Shown piece by piece: positions 34,071 through 43,326 of a stretch of DNA of 64,000 nucleotides. The stretch comes from Paramacrobiotus metropolitanus. Lineage: Eukaryota; Tardigrada; Eutardigrada; Parachela; Macrobiotidae. The first letter of the stretch is position 1. Each line of letters opens with the position of its first letter. The notes below the pieces were generated by a model. It was given only the letters and a program-made list of their open reading frames with translations. It did not search any database and was not told the origin of the DNA. The DNA is taken from the NCBI RefSeq assembly GCF_019649055.1, contig NW_026570300.1, positions 62,001 through 126,000 on the forward strand. The letters are read 5' to 3'. Position numbers and translations under genes: made by a program.

Positions 34071-34754
34071 TTAAACCTTACTCGCTGACCGCTGTCAACA
34101 GGTATTTTTATCTGGCCGTTTTATTACCCTGCGAGCCTGCGGGTACTTAGTCTTCCAGCAGCCATATTAACCGGCACGTTGCCGGTAACCGATCAAATTG
34201 AAGGTCGTAGCATGACGTCACTGCGCCAGGCCCGCAGCTTCCACGGAACACACTGACTTCGACTGGGATTTACACTTTACAGTAAGTACTTCTACAGTAC
34301 TACGAGTAGTCAAACAATACTTATTAATTAGTACTGTTATATTAGTAGTAGTCAAGGAATATCAGTTTGTGTGGTAGCCCGGAATATTATTATGAGCCAC
34401 TTTACGCCACGCCGCCACGGTTGCATGGGCATGGTTCAACGTCAGCAAAATTACTTAATTATATTGCTATTAATTGTAACAGCCAACAGGTCCATAATTA
34501 ATAATTAATAATTCTCACTTGGTCTCATTATAAAGTATCGCGACCGTAATGCGGTACTTTTGTACGTACTGCGTACTCGTATTTAATGTACCGTACGTAG
34601 TACTTTTATTAATCTATAGGTTTTTTAATCTATAGGTTTTTTTTTATAGGTACTTACTCTCACGAGAGTAAGTATTGTTGTAGCCGTTTGTGGTACATTA
34701 TAAAGTACAACTTACAAGTACTTGCAGTATCCTGCTACTCCACAGTACTACCTA

Positions 34755-35300
34755 TGGAGATCGCCATGCGGTTGCCGGAAGATAAAGGAACTTTTATACT
34801 ATATCATGCACAGAACTGAAGATTTGGGAATTACTCGTATATGCATCAGACATATTGGGAAAACTACAAATTTCTGGGAATTGCTAATATTCTATGAAGG
34901 TCACCATTGTGTGCAACCAGCATCACATATTTACAGAAAGGGTCAGCCTCTTTTTCCAACGCTTAAATCCATTACACTTGTCAGTTGTCGACTGCTTGGC
35001 TACAGGACGCGCATGCAACGAATTTAAGCCGTGGGCACCGGAAGTAAACTTAACTGCTAGCTGGACAGCCATTGGCCCGTTAGTGCACGTTTGTAAATTG
35101 TACACGCGACTGACGCGAGGCTTCTATATATAGCAGCGCGGTTTAGCGGACAATGAGCTAAACCAGTTTATGAATCGTCCATTTTCATTGTCATTTAACT
35201 GATCGAGGCGGTGAAATGACGACAATCAGGCGGTCAGCTCAAAGTTGTGACACAAATGTGCGGCCGACCATGGGATTTGATTCGCGCACAATGGATCTCA
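34755..35300. repeat. Interspersed repeat family R1, copy C
   Basis: Opens with CGCCATGCGGTTGCCGG and carries AAACTACAAATTTCTGGGA, GTCACCATTGTGTGCAAC, ACAGAAAGGGTCAGCC, AAGCCGTGGGCACCGGAAGT, a TATATATAG box at about 35127 and GCGCACAATGGATC near its right end. This is the most complete of the three copies and shows the full order of conserved blocks. Confidence 0.65.
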
Positions 35301-35447
35301 AGACTTAGTATCAACCACAGTTTATATGATGAACAATGCGGACAGAGCGTCCTTATATAGATACGAGCTCAAGACTGAAGAGTTTATGAAAATTAATGCG
35401 GTACGTGTACAATCTGTACTCGTTTTACCTGTACTGGTTTTATCGTT

Positions 35448-35642
35448 CAGTGGCGAATCTAGGCGGGTTCGGACGGGGGGGGGGGCTAGAGAACTCACAC
35501 CAAAGGGGGGAGTATTCTCTCGCGTTTTCGGCGACCTCGGGCGTAAAAAAATTCGCAACGTACCCCCCTCTTAAGAATTTTTTTGACGTCCGAGTTACGG
35601 GGGGGCATTAGCCCCGGGAGCACCCCCTTAAATTCGCCACTG
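35448..35642. mobile_element. Non-autonomous hAT element, 195 bp
   Basis: Termini CAGTGGCGAATCTAGG and the near-inverse ending TTCGCCACTG, with the exact 8-bp target duplication TTATCGTT at 35440-35447 and 35643-35650. The interior has long G runs (an 11-G run near 35476) and inverse C runs, so the element is strongly self-complementary. No coding capacity. Confidence 0.9.
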
Positions 35643-35650
35643 TTATCGTT

Positions 35651-36459
35651 AATACTGTGTATGCGAGTATTAATGCACTTTAACAATACACCGTACTGTA
35701 CTGTACATACTGTATAAAAAGTGAGTAACATAGATAATTATAAACTTAATTTCGTACTAATTATTATAATCATGCCACACCCACTATCACCACATTGCAG
35801 TATACTTTACAACATAAAAGCGTGCATGCATTTCGAAATAACAAACAAACACCTCGAAAATCAGTTTCACGTGAATTTGTGTATAATACAGTATTTATAT
35901 GTAAGTAATACATTACGTATACAATATATAAAATTTTAGATGAATTGGGAGATATCAAATTACTTATTGCTGTGTGCAAGCCTTACGCGGCTCGCGCGGT
36001 TGAACAGTAATTGCTTAAAAAGCGTGAAGTACCGCTGCGTTATAATTATAAGCACTAAACTGGTCTAAAAAGGTATATAGATATAAGGTATTAGACGGCT
36101 TGATTAGTGAAAGAAGTTCCAAAAAATGTGTACTACTAGGTAAAAATGTGTTCCAACTTCCAACTACTTATAATTAGTGAATATTAGATTGTTTGAGCTA
36201 CAACATACATACTTCTAGTGAATCGAAACATTTTGGTTTCATTGAATAAGGGCGCTGACTGACCCACAGAATCACACCTCTCAAGATATTTAAGATAACT
36301 CACAATATTAAGGAACTGTTTTACAAACAAAACATCATTTTACCAAGCTGTACATGCTGAGATTGCAACACATCATTTGTGCAATTTAAGGAGATCAAAA
36401 TACCGTAAATATCACACAGATATACGGAGACAGTACTGCTAATTACACGGAACGAACAA
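35651..36459. other. 3' flank of PPP2R3C
   Basis: AT-rich stretch downstream of the minus-strand PPP2R3C gene; presumably holds its 3' UTR. No other feature recognised. Confidence 0.4.
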
Positions 36460-39400
36460 CTAAGTCGGCGATGCCAGCTGCTGCTCACGAAATTCATACG
36501 CCAGAAAGCAGTCCTTATCGATCAGCAAACCGACAACAGTCCCGCCCAAACGACTGTGGATCAATTCGGGAAGGGTTATCCATCCGTATCGTCGACTGGG
36601 CACCTGCAACGCGCAGTAAATTAGTAACACAACAAAACACAAACATCACTGTTACTAGCTGCAAATTTTGAAACGAGGGAAAGCAAAGCTAATCGTTCAT
36701 TGTACACGCTCTCCTTCTACGTCACTTCATGTTTGCAAGGCGAGTTTGGTGCCAAATGCCATCACGATACGCGCCATAAAATTTGAATTTTTCATATTAT
36801 TAACAAAATATACTACTACGTTTTCCTTGGTTCGAACGTCTAAATTTGACAAAATTCTGCGCTTACCATATCGAAAATCTCCGCGACGACATCCGCAAAC
36901 GTCGGCGGATGCACATTATCCATTAGTAGGAGCTTTTGTATATCTTTATAAAAATAGTAAATTGTCTGGCGGTCGATAGCGCCTTGGTGGTTGACATCCA
37001 GGATCCGGAAGAGAAACCGCACCGCCGGTGCTTCGTTTTTGTTGCCCAGTGCCAGCACCACGTCCAGGAAGGTTTTGTAGTCCATCTCGCCTTCATACGT
37101 CAAACATTCTTCGTACACTCTCCGCACAAAAGCTTCCGTCAAACTGGCTTTGGGATAGTGGACGAATTCTTCCCGCGATAAAAGCCCGTTGCGCTTCCGG
37201 TCCAGAGACAGATAGTCGTTGTATGTGTCCATACTGGCTTCCAGTGTAAACCAGTTCTTCTTATCTGGCTTCTCGCCAGATTCTCGAACCTAGAAAAAAA
37301 TGTAGGAAAAACTTTCCATTTTTTTCATAAAGTTGAGACACAACTTCTTTGCGCTATCGTAGAGGAGCGTTGAACTAAAGCCAATGTACTACGAACACAC
37401 CACGAATGACGATTAATCTATAACGACAGTAAAACAAATGCGCGATACAGTAACAGACAGTTACGTTACAACGCTACACTCAAAACAGCCAAAACGGTAG
37501 TGTGAGTTAACTACAGTTTTTTCAAACGTAACTTCCGACTTTTAAGGGAGAAATGAACGATTAATAAAACCGGACTTCATAATTACAGGATATCTAAACA
37601 TACCTATTAGCCAATTCGACAAACAGTACATCAATGTTTGCACGTAAATACACCGTTTTATTGGCAATAGCCACCCAATTATATTAACAAAAAATGCACG
37701 CGCTGACACCCTACGTAGTCGTTAGAATTTAAACATTAAAAAAACAACCAAATTCCCGTAATACTTCTATGGGCTATGTTAGCCTATGTACGTAGGTATT
37801 TCCAGCACGGCTTAAAAGTTCACCAGCAACTACTATTTTATTCGTACTGTTTACCGGCGAATGGGTTTCTTACCAAGCACTATTTAAATTCAAACAAACA
37901 TGTTACAGAATTCTTTAAGGAATCCAAAAAAGTTTTCAACAACTTACAGGTACGCCACTTAATTAGCCATGTTGCTTTTGAAAAGGGTTATTAAAACAGT
38001 TGGCAACTTGGTTTTGGTTTGATTTGTTCAATTATATCCGTAAAAATACAGAAAAGAAAGTTTGAAAACGAAAAGTTTATAGTAAAACGTTTTGAAAGAA
38101 CGTTTGATTTGATTAAAGAGAATTTCGTTCAGCATAGGGGTCTATGGCAAACCGCCTCGTAGACCTCCATGCTGAACGAAATTCTCTTAAATCGCAAATC
38201 AAACGTTTCTATCAAAACGTTTTACTTATAAACTTTTCGTTTTCAAACTTAACTTTTTTTTCTGCATTTTTTAAGCTGTGGTACGCACGGATTGTATGAA
38301 TTTGAACAAATCGAAAAAACACCAAACCTGCAGGGGTTGCCCAATGCGCAGCTGTTTTGGTAATTCCACAAACTGCTTTTCAAAAGCGCCTCCTGGCATA
38401 CAGTAAGTGGCGTACCTTACAGTTATCAAGTAAGTAATGCAACACTCTAAAAGTTGCAATATACATAAGAACGAAAACCCCGCGCCACTGCTTAATATAC
38501 TACCTAGGATCCTAAAACCTACGTAATTATCATTATCGAAATATTTAACCAAAAAGAATAAAGCAAATCAGTTTTGACTCAATCTACTTTAGCGCTGTTG
38601 TGGACTTTATCGGCTTTCTGGAATTACTCCACCTTACATCCATCAGTTCCTGCATGAGTGTCGATCCCAATACGCGGGTGATCTTGATCTTCCCCTGTTT
38701 CCCGGGATCGAGAAAGAAAAAGAACTTGCGCAGCACGGAGCACACATAAAACTTTTTAAAGTCGGGATCCATGCGGGCCAGCGAGTCAATGGTGGGAATC
38801 AGCTCATCGATATACTGCTCGAGATCCGCTTCTTTGAGGAAACCATTCCCTTCCAGATCGTACAGCGACAACGCCAACCGCGTCCGTTCCAGCCAGACTT
38901 TCCGCACCACAAAATTGAACAGATCCGCCACGCGGATCAGATTGCTGTCGCGGGCGTTCTCCGTGCAGATCAACGCGAGGAATGTGGTCGGACGGAGGTA
39001 TGCTTGCACTTTGGGCGAGGATGCGCGTCGAATGGTGGAATAATTCTTATATGTCAGATAATGCTTCTCCTCCGCTTTAGCATCGGAATTCTACAAGAAC
39101 AAAAGTGAAACCGATGAAATAATAGAAAATAAACGCTGAGAAATCAAAGAAGAATAATTTCACGGATTTCTGAATGCTAAATATGCTGCCGCACAAAGAC
39201 AATGCGACAAATTTTATTGTTAGGAACGCTGACGCTTATTGCTAACCTGCGACGAGCTCTGTGCATGCTGTTGGAACAGATTCCACAACTCCTGTATTTC
39301 TTCGTTGTCGAGGATTTTGGCATTCAGTTTCGATAGAGCCATACCGCGCGCCTCTTCCAGCAAACGGAACTGGAGCACATTATCGTTAGGCATAATACGA

Positions 39401-39531
39401 CGGTAGAAAGAGGGAAGCTGTTCAGATTCCATGGATGAGCCGTCAGATTTCCATTTGGCATAAATTTGACGCGTTAGCGCCTGTTCCGGAGGGGGAATGC
39501 TTTCCATCGGGTCCGAATCGAAGACTACCAT
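36460..39531 (-). CDS. PPP2R3C: Protein phosphatase 2A regulatory subunit B'' gamma (G5PR)
   Basis: Four exons, all joined in phase 0: 39247-39531, 38638-39090, 36867-37289 and 36460-36603, totalling 434 residues against about 450 in vertebrates. Telling matches to PPP2R3C are PSFYRRIMP and ILDNEEIQELWNLF in exon 1; FVVRKVWLERTRLALSLYDL and FYVCSVLRKFFFFLDP in exon 2; and ECLTYEGEMDYKTFLDVVLA in exon 3. Paired EF-hand-like segments (DLEGNGFLKEADLE; DRKRNGLLSREEF) bind calcium in B'' subunits. The protein directs the PP2A catalytic core and has been placed at centrosomes and in the nucleus. Donors are GTTAGC, GTAAGG and GTAAGC. The start at 39531 is the first ATG of the frame; an alternative first exon upstream is possible. 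The second intron carries a long hairpin element. Confidence 0.9.
38043..38271. mobile_element. Palindromic MITE (Tc1/mariner-like) inside a PPP2R3C intron
   Basis: Two arms of about 105 bases (38043-38146 and 38163-38271) are near-perfect inverses around a loop of about 16 bases. Shared words include GTTTGAAAACGAAAAGTTTA, AAAACGTTTTGA, AACGTTTGATTTG and AGAGAATTTCGTTCAGCAT. TA dinucleotides flank both ends (38041-38042 and 38272-38273), as expected for Tc1/mariner-type insertions. The pre-mRNA of PPP2R3C would fold it into a long double-stranded hairpin. Confidence 0.85.
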
Positions 39532-40209
39532 GTTAAAATGTGATAAGTGTAGGATTCAAGCGCTTAAATTTTGATGATAAATTCAACGAATGCGTAAGCA
39601 CAAGGTAAAACAGGAAAGTGAAATAGCTGATAAAAGTGTCAGAAAAGTTTTTTTTATGATAAATTGATAAAACGAAAAAATTAAGACTTACGGTCACTTA
39701 CCATTAGAAAAGCCAACCACCAAGTCGTTTTGGTTACAGTACTACTGGCATGGATACTATGGGCGGCTGGCAGGAGGCAGGTGTGTCGCAAGGTAGGCCG
39801 CCGTTATTCTGGAATGCTGACAGGAAGTCTGATGCAGCAAGCTACAAACTGCAAAAGTGCAAATCAAAACAGATCGTCAGAATACATCCAAGAATGCAGA
39901 ATTCCAAGATTTCAATTTTAAGTTAACAACTTAACTGTTAACAGTTAACTTTGTAAGTTTTTTTACTTCTTTTGAGTTTTTCTCTGATTATTTCAGCCGC
40001 CCCAACTTTCGTAAGGTATAAATAAACGTGATCCTGTTGTCACTTTTGTACCTAGGAGTGGCTGAAAGAATTTTCAGCAGCAACGTTCAAAGTCAGGCAA
40101 ACTGGCCGAAACTGCGTTTGCCATCAATCTTTCCGTGATATTGACACTCGGTCATTATTTTCTTCTCCTTCTTCTTTGTTTGTATCTCTACTTCCGCAAA
40201 GATAAACAG
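39532..40209. promoter_or_regulatory. Head-to-head intergenic promoter region, PPP2R3C and OTUD6B
   Basis: The two start codons are 678 bases apart on opposite strands, so both promoters must lie here. A TATA-like box TATAAATA is at 40017-40024 in the OTUD6B direction. Positions 39924-39952 hold a GTTAACTGTTAACAGTTAAC-type palindrome. Confidence 0.5.
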
Positions 40210-41115
40210 ATGGACGAAGAGGATATCCATCAGCGGCATCGGAGGGAGCTGAAGGACCTCCAGACCAAATGTACAACGCTGAAGAAATCAGCACCCGTTT
40301 CCGACAAGAAACGTCGCAAAGAAGTTCTCGGGGAGATCGCCGCCCTCGAAAAAGAGCTCCAGGAGCGTCATGAGCGCGAACTCGCGGAATTCCAACCCAA
40401 GGCTACCCTTCCAACCGAGCCCCACACTGATGGGGACGCCTCCGTGGATGAGTTGAGCGGAGAGACAGCGAACCTGGAGATAACGCCTGCGGAGGTCGCC
40501 GAGGTCCCGGACGGATCTCCCGTGCATTCCGACAACGAAACCGCCACGGAACCCGGAAAAAAAGCCACCCGCGCGCAACGGCGTCGCCAGAACAAGCAAG
40601 CCAAACAAGCCGAGCTGAAAAAGTCCCTGAAACCCGACGACACCGGTCCCATCCAGGTGTCAGCGCGCACCATGGAAAAAATCAAATTAAAAAAGATCCT
40701 GGATGAGAACGGGCTGCGCGTGGTGGATATGCCAGCGGATGGCAATTGCCTGTATTTTTCCCTCGTCCACCAACTGAAACTGCACGGTGTGGAGAAGACC
40801 GTGAAGAGTCTGCGGGAGATGGCGGGCGGTTTCATGCGAGCACATCGCGATGAATTCCAACCTTTCGTCCATGAGGATTTCGATGAGTACTGCCGGGAGG
40901 TGGTGGAGACCAACGCCTGGGGCAGCCAGGTGGAGCTGCGCGCCCTCTCGGCCGGTCTGCAGCGGCCGATTCGGGTGCTGCAGGCGGAGGGACCGGAAGT
41001 GTTTATCGGTGAAGAATATCAAAAGGAAGCGGTGCTGCCGTTGACTGTCGTCTTCCACCGGCATGAATTAAGTCTCGGGGAGCATTATAATTCCGTGATT
41101 CCCAAGGATGAGTGA
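40210..41115 (+). CDS. OTUD6B: OTU domain deubiquitinase, OTUD6 type
   Basis: Single exon, 301 residues from ATG 40210. The frame is open for 25 more codons upstream to an ATG at 40135, but those residues are a hydrophobic low-complexity run absent from OTUD6 proteins, and the family begins with an acidic E/D-rich start like MDEEDIHQRHRREL. Residues 1-60 form a charged coiled coil with DKKRRKEVLGEIAALEKEL. A basic TRAQRRRQNK stretch follows near 120. The OTU domain spans about 168-300: the catalytic Cys box DGNCLYFSLVHQ (D177, C180) and the His box GEHYNSV (H292). WGSQVELRALS and FIGEEY are also typical. The enzyme hydrolyses ubiquitin chains; in mammals it acts on proteasome assembly and translation. 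All catalytic residues are present. Confidence 0.93.
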   Translation: MDEEDIHQRHRRELKDLQTKCTTLKKSAPVSDKKRRKEVLGEIAALEKELQERHERELAEFQPKATLPTEPHTDGDASVDELSGETANLEITPAEVAEVPDGSPVHSDNETATEPGKKATRAQRRRQNKQAKQAELKKSLKPDDTGPIQVSARTMEKIKLKKILDENGLRVVDMPADGNCLYFSLVHQLKLHGVEKTVKSLREMAGGFMRAHRDEFQPFVHEDFDEYCREVVETNAWGSQVELRALSAGLQRPIRVLQAEGPEVFIGEEYQKEAVLPLTVVFHRHELSLGEHYNSVIPKDE

Positions 41116-41843
41116 AGCGTGGAAGACACTCAGGCGTTTTAAGTCCGTTTATACGTGATTCTTTGATTTGTTAGATTTTTGTTTTAAAAATATGTGATGT
41201 TGGGCACTTCTCAGTTTTCCGTGCGGAAATGTTTTACCACAACCAGTTGTCAGTTCTAGTAACTCCAGTTTCGCATTGTTGTATCGCTGCGACATTTATC
41301 GCAGTTGGTGTATTGTATCCATAAATATTAGAATGATGAACGTTATTATGCGTGCGATGACAAGATGCGATGAATAAGAGTAAAACTTCAAAACTAAAAG
41401 CAACACAAGGAGCGTAATAAAGATGCGGTAGCATAGTGCAACGAAGTATGCGCAGAAGGGGCTTGTACAGCATTTACGTCTATAAGTGCGTCGGATAGGC
41501 GCCTCAACCCTCCAGTGGAACTTGCAAGTTTTTCGCGAGTGTCATTCGATGGTTTGCCAAATTGTACTTCCAATTTGAAAGTTTCAAATTTATTTTCGTT
41601 TCGTAACTGTCGTCAAGTTTTCCGTTTGCATATTATATTTACAGGTACTCGTCAGTTATCATTTATACTTCGTTATCCGTGGATAACAGGCATTTGTCCT
41701 CTCCATGCTTCTTGATTTGTGGAACAGCATGTTGTGATCGTAGTGACTAGTCACTAGTGAGCTCATCGCGTTTCTGGTGCGCTGTGAAATTCTTGAACAT
41801 ACTTGGATTATTGGATGCTCGATGTCTGGATATGATCATCAGG
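41116..41843. other. OTUD6B 3' UTR and MRPL40 promoter region
   Basis: No other gene seen. A small palindrome AGTGACTAGTCACT lies at about 41740-41753. Confidence 0.4.
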
Positions 41844-43326
41844 ATGAATGTCTTGCGGAGCTTCCTCGCCAGAACTTTCCCTCTCTCATCTGCATGGAGC
41901 GTCCGGTCCGCATGTCCCTTCCACACGTTTTCCCCCGCGTTATTCTGGACCAACCCGGTTCTTTGGTGAATAATATGAAATTCATGAATTCAGGAATTAA
42001 TTATGCGTGTATTCACTACCGCGCTTCAAGCAACGACCCGTACATATTATTGTAATTTATAGCGCGGAACCTATGAAAAAGAAGAAACGCGTCGATCCCG
42101 CGGTACTGCGGGCGAGGGAGGAGCGCAAGAAGAAGAGGATCGAGAAGACGATCAGCAAGCTTGCGAAGAATGCGCAGAAACTCAAGCCCATTGACGAATG
42201 GGTCGTCCCTAAGCAGCTGAGGCTGGAAATGAAGTTAGTAACATCTGTACAGTACTTACAGGATGTTTATACAGTTATCAAATTTTTACCGACCATAAAC
42301 TGTGTAAGCACTTTTAGTCCAGAGCGTCGCGTTTTTCTTTGACTGCTGTTTTTTCCAGTTTCCGCTAATTGGAAAGTGTGTAATAGAAACTGGTAAATTT
42401 TATATTTCTTGCTAAGATTGTGTTTACAGTTTATTGTTAGTTTCTTAGTGGCATTACACTCGTAATTATTGGCTGGTACATAATTTCCTTCTCTTTTGTT
42501 TTCTTTATTTAATAAATTTTAACTGACAGCACATGAATGGTTAAGAATTGTTTTTCGTTTTTGGGTGAATTTTGCAAAGGAGAAATGTTTCACTTGCAGA
42601 CTTGCTCTAACGAAAAGTAGAATTTGTTTGCTTCCGTTATTTGTTCACTGTTTTGTTTGTTTTGGTAGAGAGAGAACACGAAAGCCTCCGCCCTTGGAAG
42701 AAGAAGAGTTGGAACGGCGTGCGTTACTGCGAAAAACCTGGACGAGATACAAGCATTACCAGTATTTAGCCGAACAGGATAAACTCTCCACCATGGTCAT
42801 GTCGGCGGAAGCTGCCTTGCGTGAGCTGAGAATAGAATCGGAGGAGCTGTATCAGAAAGCTGTTCAGGTAAACATATCGTGATAAGTTAATTGCAGTTTC
42901 TAGATTAATATTACTTACTTTGTTCTGCTTCTGTTTGAATTTTATTGCAAATTGTGGATGTGTGGTTCGGTTTTTGCGTGCTCCGTGCAATTCGGTTAAT
43001 TTTCAAAATTCTTCAATAGTAAATTTAAAGAAATAAAAGTATTATAAAACGTGAGATACGTTAAGTCGTTAACATACCAAACAGTCGCGGTTAACGGAAT
43101 GTCGGCAGTTTACTAAGTACTGTAGTAGTGTTTGCAGGATTAGCGTGTAGTCTTCTGTCCCACGACGGTATTTTTATTCTCTAATTTTTAGGTTTTGGTT
43201 ATTTTTGTTTTGCAGTTGGACAACATGAGTTTACCAATCACACTGAAGGGCCCTGTCAACACACCACCGATCCCGGGATATATCTCACCAGATGGCGATT
43301 ATTTGAACACGACAAGGAAATGGTGA
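41844..43326 (+). CDS. MRPL40: Mitochondrial large ribosomal subunit protein mL40
   Basis: Four exons: 41844-41965, 42063-42233, 42669-42867 and 43216-43326. The spliced length is 603 bases and encodes 200 residues (about 206 in mammals). Exon 1 encodes a mitochondrial presequence, MNVLRSFLARTFPLSSAWSV, rich in R and S and without acidic residues. Exon 2 gives the family signature EPMKKKKRVDPAVL with KLKPIDEWVVP. Exon 3 carries PPPLEEEELERRALLRKTW, and exon 4 ends with TPPIPGYISPDGDYLN, matching the conserved mL40 C-terminus. Introns start GTGAAT, GTTAGT and GTAAAC. An in-frame ATG 12 bases earlier (41832) could also be used. The protein is a structural component of the mitochondrial large ribosomal subunit. 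Confidence 0.92.

Noticed and set aside
38330-38400. Extra PPP2R3C exon between exons 2 and 3
   Set aside because: Splice-like sites exist, but the direct join of 38638 to 37289 already aligns without a gap to the family and keeps phase.
40135-40209. Upstream ATG of OTUD6B giving a 25-residue hydrophobic extension
   Set aside because: It would add a membrane-like leader not found in the family; the conserved protein begins at 40210, and the extension reads like a pyrimidine-rich 5' UTR.
40368-40913. 181-codon minus-strand frame inside OTUD6B
   Set aside because: Antisense shadow of a GC-rich conserved coding exon; the plus strand has the catalytic OTU motifs.
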